Shown here one piece after another: positions 8,057 to 15,690 of a DNA stretch of 64,000 nucleotides; the first letter of the stretch is position 1; each line of letters starts with the position of its first letter. Below the pieces are notes generated by a model that worked only from the letters and a program-made list of their open reading frames with translations, had not been told where the DNA came from and did not search any database. Origin of the DNA: Streptantibioticus cattleyicolor NRRL 8057 = DSM 46488. Its GTDB lineage: Bacteria > Actinomycetota > Actinomycetes > Streptomycetales > Streptomycetaceae. The DNA is taken from contig NC_017586.1 in NCBI RefSeq assembly GCF_000240165.1, positions 6,027,228 to 6,091,227 of the forward strand. Reading direction: 5' to 3'. Both the position numbers and the translations under genes were made by a program.

Positions 8057-9793
8057 TCAGGCGGCGAGCGGAGGCGCCGTGGCCAGCTCCACCAGCCGGC
8101 CGAGCACCTGGTGGCCGTCGCGTTCGGCCAGCGCGACCCGTTCCTCGGGCAGTGCCCGCTGCCACCATTCGCCGGCCGCCACGTCCATCGCCTCGCGCAG
8201 TTCGATCAGCGCGGTCATCAGCCGGTCGCGGGCGAGGCCGGCCTCGTCGTGGGCGGCCCGCAGCGCCGCGCCGGCGCTCCGCAGCCGCAGCGCCGCGCAC
8301 CGGGCCTCCAGCTCCAGCCCGGCGTCCTGCGCCCGGGCCACCCGTTCCAGCGCGCCGTGGAGCCGGTCGGCGGCCCGCCGGTTGGTCACCAGCACCGCGG
8401 CGAGCACCCCGACGACCGCGCCGACCACGGTGTCGGTCCACCGGTCGCGCACCAGCGTCCCGGCGCCCACCGAGGCGTTGCCGAACTGGCTGAGCAGCAG
8501 CGCCATCGGCGTCACGCACACGCTGCCCAGCCAGTAGTTGCGGCTGATCAGCGCCTCGGCGCCGAACTGGAAGGCCAGCGCGAGCAGCACCATCGCCAGG
8601 TGGCCGGTGCGGCTGAGCGGCAGCAGCGCGGTGAAGAGCAGCAGCCCCAGGAAGTTGCCGAGGGTGCGCTGCACCGCGCGCTGCCAGGAGAGCGTGATGT
8701 TGGCCTGGTGGATGGCGGCGGCGGTGACCACGGCCCAGTACGGGTGGCCGACGCCGAGCACCATGGAGAGCCAGCCGGCCGCGGTGCAGCCGACCGCCAC
8801 CCGGGCGCCGATGGGCAGCAGCGGTGAGCCGGGGCGCAGCCGGGCCAGGGCGGCGCGTACCCCGCGCGGTCCGGGGGCCGGGTGGTGCAGCGCCCGTTCC
8901 ACGGCGATGCCGGCGAGTTCGCCCTCGCCGCCCCGGCCCGGCGCGACGTCCGGCAGCGCACGCCCCTTGCGCAGGTCGCGCGCCCACCGCGTGAAGCGTT
9001 CCGCGTCCGCCACCGGCGCGACGGTCAGCGCCGTCTCGGCCCGCGCCAGCAGGCGTTCGAACGGGACGCGGGAGCGCCCCGCGGCGTGCGCCCGGGCGGG
9101 GACCAGGAAGAGCGTGTGCCAGGCGGCGTTGACCGCGGCGGCGGTGGCGTGCCGGGCCCGGGTGGTCTCCTCGGGGCCGGCGGTGAGCAGCCGGGCGGCG
9201 GCCTCCAGGGCGCGGGCGGTGGTGACCCGCTGCGGCCCGTCCGGGCGCACCAGCGCAGGCGCCATGCACACCGCCCAGGCCAGCGCGCCGCACGCCAGGG
9301 TGATCGCCAGGTGGCCGGGGACGTCGGCGAGCCGCTGCGGTACGAAGAAGGAGGTGGCGGCGACGAAGGTGACGATGATGTTGCCGGGCGGCCCGATCCG
9401 GGTGGCGTCGCAGACCATCTTGTGGACCGCGGCCAGCAGCGAGGCGGCGACCACCAGCACCGGCGCCGACCGGGTCAGCGAGGCGGCCGTCAGCGCCAGC
9501 CCCACGCTCGCCACCATGCCCAGCACCACCCACGCCAGCGCGCGCGCCCGGGCGGCGTACGGCAGCCCGTGCCCGTACAGCGCGGCGAGCGCGCCCGCCG
9601 AGGCGTACAGCGCCAGGTCGAGCCGGCCGACGGCGAGCAGGATCAGCTCCGGCGCGGCCGCGGCCACCAGCGCGCTGGAGGCGGGCTTGTGCCAGATGTC
9701 CAGCGCGCGTCCCAGGCGCACCGTGCTGCGCAGCGGAAGCGCCCGGACGAGCGGACCACGGGGCGTCGTCGGCGCGGGGGACTGCTTCACCAT
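8057..9793 (-). CDS. FUSC-type aromatic acid exporter-like membrane protein
   Basis: A 578-residue protein with two sets of hydrophobic helices separated by a soluble stretch. The second set contains LLPIGARVAVGCTAAGWLSMVLGVGHPYWAVVTAAAIHQANITLSWQRAVQRTLGNFLGLLL, the FUSC signature, followed by SVGAGTLVRDRWTDTVVGAVVGVLAAVLV. Related proteins (AaeB, YccS) export aromatic acids or stabilise the envelope. The C-terminal 100 residues form a long helical region. The ATG at 9793 lies just below an 18-bp inverted repeat. It is transcribed alone; nearby genes do not reveal the cargo. Confidence 0.8.
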   Translation of the reverse strand: MVKQSPAPTTPRGPLVRALPLRSTVRLGRALDIWHKPASSALVAAAAPELILLAVGRLDLALYASAGALAALYGHGLPYAARARALAWVVLGMVASVGLALTAASLTRSAPVLVVAASLLAAVHKMVCDATRIGPPGNIIVTFVAATSFFVPQRLADVPGHLAITLACGALAWAVCMAPALVRPDGPQRVTTARALEAAARLLTAGPEETTRARHATAAAVNAAWHTLFLVPARAHAAGRSRVPFERLLARAETALTVAPVADAERFTRWARDLRKGRALPDVAPGRGGEGELAGIAVERALHHPAPGPRGVRAALARLRPGSPLLPIGARVAVGCTAAGWLSMVLGVGHPYWAVVTAAAIHQANITLSWQRAVQRTLGNFLGLLLFTALLPLSRTGHLAMVLLALAFQFGAEALISRNYWLGSVCVTPMALLLSQFGNASVGAGTLVRDRWTDTVVGAVVGVLAAVLVTNRRAADRLHGALERVARAQDAGLELEARCAALRLRSAGAALRAAHDEAGLARDRLMTALIELREAMDVAAGEWWQRALPEERVALAERDGHQVLGRLVELATAPPLAA

Positions 9794-9798
9794 ACGTT

Positions 9799-9816
9799 AA
9801 ACATTACCAGGTGTTT
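9799..9816. promoter_or_regulatory. AT-rich inverted repeat in front of FUSC gene
   Basis: AAACA-TTACCAGG-TGTTT forms 5-bp arms around an 8-nt centre, ending 6 bases above the FUSC start codon. It is much more AT-rich than its surroundings, as expected of a promoter/operator. The binding protein is unknown. Confidence 0.4.
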
Positions 9817-9851
9817 TACATGGAAATTACCTCGCTGCGGGCGCCCGCCGG

Positions 9852-10859
9852 TCAGCGCATCGACGTCAGCTCCAGCGCCCGCGCCCGGCACTGAGCCACG
9901 CCGCCCCACGCCGACCGCAGCGCCCGCGCCTTCCCCAGCCACAACGACAGGTCGAACTCCGCGGTGTAACCGATCGCCCCGTGCAACTGGAGCGCCGCCC
10001 GCCCCGCCGCGTACGCCGCCTCACCCGCCTGCGCCTTGGCCACCGCCACCCGCGCCCCGGCGTCCGGTGCCGCCCCGGCGAGCGCCACCGCCGCGTCGTA
10101 CACCACCGGCCCGGCGAACTCCAGCGCCAGCAGCACGTCCGCCAGCCGGTGCTTGACCGCCTGGAACGAGCCCACCGGCCGCCCGAACTGGGTGCGCCGC
10201 CGCACCTGCGCGACGGTCCGGTCCAGCAGCGCCCGGCCGGCCCCCAGCGCCTGGGCCGCCACCGCCAGCCGTGCCCAGTCCAGCGCGTGGGCGGCGGCCC
10301 GGCGCACCGCCTCGCCCCGGGCGACCACCTCGCCGCCGGCCGCCGGGCGGGCGAGCCGCCGCGCCGGGTCCAGCGACGGCTGCACCGCGCCGTGGCCGGC
10401 GGCCACCCGCAGCCGGGTGCCGTCCTCGTCGACGGCGAAAACCACGTCGGCCGCGTCGGCGTCGAGCGCGTAGGGGCCGCCGCCGGGCGCCGCCAGCGTG
10501 GGCACCAGGCGCCCGTCGGCGATCCGCGGCAGCCACGCCCCGGCCGCCGCGCGCTCGCCGAGCCGCCCCAGCAGCGCCGCCACCGCGACCGCTTCGGCCA
10601 CCGGACCTGGCACCGCGTGCCGCCCCAGCTCCACGCAGGCGCAGACCACCTCCACCGGCAGCGGGCCGAGGCCCCCGTACCCCGTCGGCACCGCGAGCGC
10701 GAAGACCCCCGTGCCGGCCAGCCGGCCCCACAGCTCCCGGCCCGGCCCCGGCTCGCCCGCCGCCCAGGCCCGTACCACCGCGGGCGTCCCGGCGGCGGTC
10801 AGCAGGCGGTCGAGCGTGGCGGCGAACGCGGTCTGCTCGCCGTCCAGCGCGAAACGCAT
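9852..10859 (-). CDS. fadE32: Acyl-CoA dehydrogenase, FadE32-like small subunit
   Basis: A 335-residue protein of the short acyl-CoA dehydrogenase subunit type used in actinobacterial steroid degradation. The N-terminus MRFALDGEQTAFAATLDRLL, the VVRAWAAGEPGPGRELWGRLA segment and the C-terminal QLHGAIGYTAEFDLSLWL match what I recall of mycobacterial FadE32. Such proteins pair with FadE31 as alpha2-beta2 complexes, with FAD and active site shared between subunits. The start ATG overlaps the fadE31 stop (TGATG), so equal expression is likely. FadE33 is a close alternative name. Confidence 0.8.
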   Translation of the reverse strand: MRFALDGEQTAFAATLDRLLTAAGTPAVVRAWAAGEPGPGRELWGRLAGTGVFALAVPTGYGGLGPLPVEVVCACVELGRHAVPGPVAEAVAVAALLGRLGERAAAGAWLPRIADGRLVPTLAAPGGGPYALDADAADVVFAVDEDGTRLRVAAGHGAVQPSLDPARRLARPAAGGEVVARGEAVRRAAAHALDWARLAVAAQALGAGRALLDRTVAQVRRRTQFGRPVGSFQAVKHRLADVLLALEFAGPVVYDAAVALAGAAPDAGARVAVAKAQAGEAAYAAGRAALQLHGAIGYTAEFDLSLWLGKARALRSAWGGVAQCRARALELTSMR

Positions 10860-12022
10860 CAGCGGCGTCCCTTCGGCAGGCCGAGCAGGCGCTCGGCGAT
10901 GATGTCGCGCTGGATCTCGTTGGTGCCCGCGTAGATCGGCCCGGCGAGCGCGAAGACGTACCCCTCCGCCCAGCCGTCCGGGGCCTCGGCGGCCCGGTCG
11001 GCGAGTTCGCCCTGGGGGCCCAGCAGATCCAGCGCCGTCTCGTGCAGCGCGAGGTCGAGTTGGGACCAGAAGACCTTGTTGAGGCTGGCGGCGGCGACGG
11101 GGGGAGCGCCGGAGGCGGACCGGCAGGCGGCGGCGTAACCGAAGAGCCGGTAGGCGTGGGCCAGGGCCAGCACCCCGGCCACCCGGTCGCGCAGCGCGGT
11201 GTCGGCCGGGTCGGCCCGCTCCCGCCACGACGCGGCCAGCCGGCGGGCGGCGGCGGTGAAGCGCCCCGGGCTGCGCAACGTGAGCCCGCGTTCGTCACCG
11301 GCCGTGGACATCGCCACCCGCCAGCCGTCGTGCGCCCGGCCGATCACGTCCTCGTCGGGCACGAAGACCTCGTCCAGGAAGATCTCGGCGAACGCCGGAC
11401 GGCCGTCGAGCCGGGCGATCGGGCGGATGGTGACCCCGGGGGCGTCCAGCGCGAACATCACGTACGTCAGCCCCTGGTGCGGGCGTTCGGCCGGCGGGCG
11501 GCTGCGGAAGAGGCCGAAGGCGCGGTCGGCGAAGGCGGCCCGCGACGACCAGGTCTTGTGGCCGGTCAGCAGCCAGCCGCCGGTGGTGCGCCGCGCGGTG
11601 GAGCGCAGGCCGGCCAGGTCGGAACCGGCCTCGGGCTCCGACCACGCCTGCGCCCAGACCACCTCGCCGCGGGCCATCGGCGGCAGCACCCGGGCCCGCT
11701 GCTCGGCGGTGCCGTGCGCCAGGAGGGTCGGGGCCAGCAGGGCGATGCCGTTCTGCGCGACCCGGCCGGGGGCGCCGGCCGCCCAGTACTCCTCCTCGAA
11801 GAGCAGCCACCGCAGCAGCGACGCGCCCCGGCCGCCGTACCCGGCCGGCCAGGAGACCGCCGACCAGCGGTCCCGGCCCAGGACGCGCTCCCACTCCCGG
11901 TGGGCCGCGAACCCCTCCCGGGTCTCCAGCGAGGGCAGCGGCCGGGCGGGCACGTGCGCGGCGAGCCAGTCGCGGGCCTCGGCGCGGAACCCCTCGTCGC
12001 CTGCGGTGAGTTCCAGGTCCAT
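10859..12022 (-). CDS. fadE31: Acyl-CoA dehydrogenase, FadE31-like large subunit
   Basis: A 387-residue acyl-CoA dehydrogenase with AWSEPEAGSDLAGLRSTA (FAD/substrate loop), a WSSRAAFADRAFGLFRS segment and the C-terminal IYAGTNEIQRDIIAERLLGLP. The N-terminus and the FEEEYWAAGAPGRVAQNGIALLAPTLLAHGT stretch closely follow mycobacterial FadE31. In the KstR2 pathway FadE31 works with FadE32/33 on CoA thioesters formed after the steroid D ring is opened. The ATG overlaps the hydratase stop as TGATG. It is the middle gene of a three-gene operon led by an enoyl-CoA hydratase. Confidence 0.84.
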   Translation of the reverse strand: MDLELTAGDEGFRAEARDWLAAHVPARPLPSLETREGFAAHREWERVLGRDRWSAVSWPAGYGGRGASLLRWLLFEEEYWAAGAPGRVAQNGIALLAPTLLAHGTAEQRARVLPPMARGEVVWAQAWSEPEAGSDLAGLRSTARRTTGGWLLTGHKTWSSRAAFADRAFGLFRSRPPAERPHQGLTYVMFALDAPGVTIRPIARLDGRPAFAEIFLDEVFVPDEDVIGRAHDGWRVAMSTAGDERGLTLRSPGRFTAAARRLAASWRERADPADTALRDRVAGVLALAHAYRLFGYAAACRSASGAPPVAAASLNKVFWSQLDLALHETALDLLGPQGELADRAAEAPDGWAEGYVFALAGPIYAGTNEIQRDIIAERLLGLPKGRR

Positions 12023-12915
12023 CAGGCGCCCGCCTCCCCGGCGTCCTTCATCGCGGCGACGTCCATCCCGCCGAGCGGATCGCGCGCGGTCTCCGCGTTG
12101 TGCGCGTGCGCCAGGTGGTGCAGGGCGAAGGCGGCGTCCATGCCGGAGTGCAGGCCCTGGAGGTCCTCGGCCTGGTTGACCGCGCGCTTGGCCAACGCCA
12201 GCCCGAACCGCGGCATCCGCGCGACGGACGCTGCCAACTCCTCTGTTACAGCCGGTAGTTGATCGCGCGGCACGACCCGGTTGACCATCCCCACCTCGTA
12301 CGCCCGCCGGGCGGACATCCGCTCGCCGGTGAAGAGCAGCTCCTTGGCCACCCGGGGCGGCATCACCCACGGGTGGGCGAAGAACTCGACCCCGGGGATG
12401 CCCATGCGCACCACCGGGTCGGCGAAGAACGCGTCCTCACTCGCCACGATCAGGTCGCACGCCCAGGCGAGCATCAGCCCGCCGGCCACACAGGCGCCCT
12501 GCACCGAGGCGATCAGCGGCTTGGGCAGCTCCCGCCAGCGACGGCACATGCCCAGGTAGACCTCCGCCTCCCGGGCGAGCCGGCTCTCCGCGCCCGCCTT
12601 GCCGCAGTGGTCCCACCACAACGACGCCCGCCGTTCGAAGGGCAGATGGGCGTCGCGCCCCGGGGTGCCGATGTCGTGGCCGGCCGAGAAGTGCGGGCCC
12701 GCGCCGGCCAGCACCACGACCTTGACCTCGTCGTCCTCGGCCGCCCGGTAGAAGGCCCGGTCGAGCGCGTAGGTCATCGCCGAGTTCTGCGCGTTGCGGT
12801 ACTCGGGGCGGTTCATGGTGACCGTGGCGACCGGGCCCCGGCGGTCGTAGCGCACCGGTGCGGCCGGGTCCGAGGGGTCCACAGGGTCGTGCGGGCCGTG
12901 CTGGGCAGTGGGCAT
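12022..12915 (-). CDS. Enoyl-CoA hydratase/isomerase family protein
   Basis: A 297-residue crotonase-fold protein. The oxyanion-hole segments are LAGAGPHFSAGHDIGTP and VQGACVAGGLMLAWACDLIVASEDAFFADP. An insertion rich in Trp/Arg (SLWWDHCGKAGAESRLAREAEVYLGMCRRW) sits between them. ATG 12915 is chosen because GGAAGGAG lies 7 nt before it; the frame extends upstream through the operator and is not needed. It leads the fadE31-fadE32 operon and faces ipdF across a KstR2-like site. In mycobacteria this position holds fadD3, so this gene is an addition or replacement. Its exact substrate is unknown. Confidence 0.85.
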   Translation of the reverse strand: MPTAQHGPHDPVDPSDPAAPVRYDRRGPVATVTMNRPEYRNAQNSAMTYALDRAFYRAAEDDEVKVVVLAGAGPHFSAGHDIGTPGRDAHLPFERRASLWWDHCGKAGAESRLAREAEVYLGMCRRWRELPKPLIASVQGACVAGGLMLAWACDLIVASEDAFFADPVVRMGIPGVEFFAHPWVMPPRVAKELLFTGERMSARRAYEVGMVNRVVPRDQLPAVTEELAASVARMPRFGLALAKRAVNQAEDLQGLHSGMDAAFALHHLAHAHNAETARDPLGGMDVAAMKDAGEAGA

Positions 12916-12927
12916 CGCCGCTCCTTC

Positions 12928-12947
12928 CCTAACAAGTGTTTGGTAGG
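12928..12947. promoter_or_regulatory. KstR2-like operator between hydratase operon and ipdF
   Basis: The near-palindrome CCTAACAAGTGTTTGGTAGG lies in the 81-bp divergent gap. Its 14-bp core AACAAGTGTTTGGT (12931-12944) fits the mycobacterial KstR2 motif AnCAAGnnCTTGnT at all but one fixed position. A kstR2-like gene is 850 bp away. The site would let KstR2 repress both the hydratase-fadE31-fadE32 and ipdF-kstR2-fadA6 operons. Confidence 0.75.
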
Positions 12948-12996
12948 TTAACGTACCGTCGGAAGTGGCGTCGAGGGAGCCGAGGGGGCGCTGCGC

Positions 12997-13782
12997 GTGC
13001 ACTCACCGCCGCCGTACGTACCCGGCCACCGGTTGCTCGCCGGGCGCACCGCCGTGGTCACCGCCGCCGCCGGCACCGGTATCGGCGGGGCGACAGTCCG
13101 CCGGTTCCTGGAGGAGGGCGCCCGGGTCGTCCTCGGCGACGCGCACGCCGGCCGGCTGGCGGAGAGCGTGGCCGCGCTCGCCGGTGAGTTCGGCGAGGAG
13201 AACGTGGCCGGCGCCCCCTGCGACGTCACCGACGAGACGCAGGTGCGGGCGCTGCTCGACCTCGCCGAGGCCCGGCACGGCCGCCTCGACGTCCTCGTCA
13301 ACAACGCGGGCCTCGGCGGCACCGCGCGGCTCACCGAGATGACCGACGAGCAGTGGTCGCGCGTCCTGGAGACCACACTGACCGGCACTTTCCGCTGCGT
13401 ACGCGCCGCGCTGCGCCGGATGCGGGCGGCCGGCCACGGCGGCGTGATCGTCAACAACGCCTCGGTGCTCGGCTGGCGCGCCCAGGCCGGCCAGGCCCAC
13501 TACGCCGCCGCCAAGGCCGGGGTGATGGCGCTGACTCGCTGCGCCGCCGTGGAGGCCGCCGAGTACGGGGTACGGGTCAACGCGGTCGCCCCCAGCCTCG
13601 CCCTCCACCCCCACCTGGCCAAGGTCACCACCCCGGAACTGCTGGCCGAACTCACCGCCCGGGAAGCCTTCGGCCGCGCCGCCGAGCCCTGGGAGGTGGC
13701 CAACGTCATCGTCTTCCTGGCCGGCGACTACTCCTCGTACATGACGGGGGAGACGGTCTCGGTCAGCAGCCGGCGGGCGTGA
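12997..13782 (+). CDS. ipdF: Short-chain dehydrogenase IpdF-like
   Basis: A 261-residue SDR. The cofactor loop is TAAAGTGIGGATV, the NNAG motif is VLVNNAGLGG, and the catalytic Tyr-Lys is HYAAAKAG. The segments VIVNNASVLGWRAQ, ALTRCAAVEAAEYGVRVNAVAPS and EAFGRAAEPWEV closely follow mycobacterial IpdF (Rv3559c), the dehydrogenase/reductase acting on 5-hydroxy-HIP intermediates of steroid C/D-ring degradation. The GTG start has GAGGGGG upstream. It begins a three-gene operon with kstR2 15 nt downstream. Confidence 0.86.
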   Translation: MHSPPPYVPGHRLLAGRTAVVTAAAGTGIGGATVRRFLEEGARVVLGDAHAGRLAESVAALAGEFGEENVAGAPCDVTDETQVRALLDLAEARHGRLDVLVNNAGLGGTARLTEMTDEQWSRVLETTLTGTFRCVRAALRRMRAAGHGGVIVNNASVLGWRAQAGQAHYAAAKAGVMALTRCAAVEAAEYGVRVNAVAPSLALHPHLAKVTTPELLAELTAREAFGRAAEPWEVANVIVFLAGDYSSYMTGETVSVSSRRA

Positions 13783-13797
13783 GCCGACAATGGCGGT

Positions 13798-14484
13798 GTG
13801 CCCGAGAACAAGCAGCCGAAGAGCCCGCAGAAGAACCCCGCCGCGCGGACGAAGGACCCCGCCGCACCACCGCGGAACGCCGTCCGCCGGAAGGGCGCCG
13901 TGAACGCCGCGCCCCGGCGCCGTGGCGAACTGCTCGCCGTCGCCGCCGAGGTCTTCGCCGCCCAGGGGTACGACGCCACCACCGTGCGGGAGATCGCGGA
14001 CGCCGCGGGGCTCCTCGCGGGCAGCCTCTACTACCACTTCGACTCCAAGGAGTCGATGCTGGACGAGATCCTCAGCACCTTCCTCGGCGAACTGTGGGCC
14101 GGGTACGACGCGGTGCTCGCCGCCGGTCTCGGGCCCAGGGAGACCATCGAGGCGCTGGTGACCGAGTCGTTCCGGGAGATCGACCGGCACCGGGCGGCCG
14201 TCGCCATCTACCAGAAGGAATCGCGCCGCCTGACCGACCAGCCGCGCTTCGGCTACCTGGCCGACTCGCAGCGCAGGTTCGAGCAGGCGTGGCTGGGCAC
14301 CCTGGAGCGCGGGGTGACCGCCGGGGTCTTCCGCGCCGACCTCGACGTCCGGCTCACCTACCGCTTCGTGCGCGACACCGTCTGGGTCGCCGCGTCCTGG
14401 TACCGGCCGGGCGGACAGCACAGCCCGGAGGAGATCGCCCGGCAGTACCTGTCGATGGTGCTGGACGGCATTGCCACCGGGTGA
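13798..14484 (+). CDS. kstR2: TetR regulator KstR2-like
   Basis: A 228-residue TetR repressor. The DNA-binding half reads RRGELLAVAAEVFAAQGYDATTVREIADAAGLLAGSLYYHFDSKESMLDEIL, and the ligand half contains HRAAVAIYQKESRRLTDQPRFGYL and YRFVRDTVWVAASWYRPGG, close to mycobacterial KstR2 over its whole length. KstR2 represses the HIP degradation genes and is released by HIP-CoA. The GTG at 13798 follows ipdF by 15 nt but lacks a ribosome site and adds a Lys/Pro/Ala-rich tail. An in-frame GTG at 13900, with GGAAGGG just before it, would give a 194-residue protein of normal KstR2 length. Confidence 0.88.
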   Translation: MPENKQPKSPQKNPAARTKDPAAPPRNAVRRKGAVNAAPRRRGELLAVAAEVFAAQGYDATTVREIADAAGLLAGSLYYHFDSKESMLDEILSTFLGELWAGYDAVLAAGLGPRETIEALVTESFREIDRHRAAVAIYQKESRRLTDQPRFGYLADSQRRFEQAWLGTLERGVTAGVFRADLDVRLTYRFVRDTVWVAASWYRPGGQHSPEEIARQYLSMVLDGIATG

Positions 14485-14532
14485 CACCGACAACCGGCGG
14501 GTCGCGCCGGATCAGCCGAAGGAGAGGGAGTC

Positions 14533-15690
14533 ATGGCGGAGGCGTACATCGTCGGAGCGGTCCGCACCCCGGTCGGCCGGCGCGGCGGGGGGCTCGCCGC
14601 CGCCCACCCCGCCGACCTCGGCGCCCATGTGCTGCGGGCCCTGCTGGAACGTACCGGGGCCGACCCGGCCGCCGTCGAGGACGTGGTCTTCGGCTGCCTG
14701 GACACCGTGGGGCCGCAGGCCGGCGACATCGCCCGCACCAGCTGGCTGGCGGCCGGCCTGCCCGACCACGTCCCCGGGGTCACCGTGGACCGGCAGTGCG
14801 GCTCCTCCCAGCAGGCCGTCCACTTCGCCGCCCAGGCGGTGCTCTCCGGCACCCAGGACCTGGTGGTGGCCGGCGGCACGCAGAACATGTCGCAGGTGCC
14901 GATCGGCTACGCCAGCCGGCAGGCCGCGGTGCCGCTCGGGCTCGACCAGGGCCCGTTCGCCGGCTCGGCGGGCTGGCGGGCGCGCTACGGCGACCAGCCG
15001 GTCAGCCAGTTCCACGGCGCCGAGATGGTCGCCGAGCAGTGGGGGCTCGACCGCGAGCGGCTGGAGGAGTTCGCGCTCACCTCGCACCGGCGGGCGGTGC
15101 GGGCGATCGACGAGGGGCGGTTCGCCGCGGAGACGGTCCGGTACGGCGACGTGGTCCACGACGAGGGGCCGCGCCGGGACACCTCGGCGGCGAAGATGGC
15201 CGCGCTGCCCCCGCTGGCCGCGGGCGGACGGCTCACCGCCGCGCTCGCCTCCCAGGTCTCCGACGGCGCCGCCGCGCTGCTGCTGGCGAGCGAACGCGCG
15301 GTACGCGACCACGGGCTCACCCCGCGGGCCCGGATGCACCACCTGTCGGTGCGCGGCGAGGACCCGATCCGGATGCTCACCGCGCCCATCCCGGCCACCG
15401 CCCACGCGCTGAAGAGGGCCGGGCTCACCATCGACGACATCGACCTGGTGGAGATCAACGAGGCGTTCGCCCCGGTGGTGCTGGCCTGGCTGCGGGAGAC
15501 CGGGGCCGACCCGGAGCGGGTCAACGTCAACGGCGGCGCCATCGCGCTGGGCCACCCGCTCGGCGCCACCGGTGCCCGGCTGATGACCACCTTGCTGCAC
15601 GAACTGGAGCGCACCGGCGGCCGTTACGGCCTCCAGACCATGTGCGAGGGCGGCGGCCAGGCCAACGTCACCATCATCGAACGTCTGTGA
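14533..15690 (+). CDS. fadA6: Acetyl-CoA acetyltransferase FadA6-like thiolase
   Basis: A 385-residue degradative thiolase with nucleophile Cys in DRQCGSSQQA, NVNGGAIALGHPLGATGARL with the catalytic His, and the final TMCEGGGQANVTIIERL with the second Cys. FadA6 catalyses a late thiolytic step in steroid C/D-ring breakdown. GGAGAGGGAG precedes the ATG. It is the third gene of the ipdF-kstR2-fadA6 operon. Its last 17 nt overlap the 3' end of ipdC on the other strand. Confidence 0.87.
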   Translation: MAEAYIVGAVRTPVGRRGGGLAAAHPADLGAHVLRALLERTGADPAAVEDVVFGCLDTVGPQAGDIARTSWLAAGLPDHVPGVTVDRQCGSSQQAVHFAAQAVLSGTQDLVVAGGTQNMSQVPIGYASRQAAVPLGLDQGPFAGSAGWRARYGDQPVSQFHGAEMVAEQWGLDRERLEEFALTSHRRAVRAIDEGRFAAETVRYGDVVHDEGPRRDTSAAKMAALPPLAAGGRLTAALASQVSDGAAALLLASERAVRDHGLTPRARMHHLSVRGEDPIRMLTAPIPATAHALKRAGLTIDDIDLVEINEAFAPVVLAWLRETGADPERVNVNGGAIALGHPLGATGARLMTTLLHELERTGGRYGLQTMCEGGGQANVTIIERL

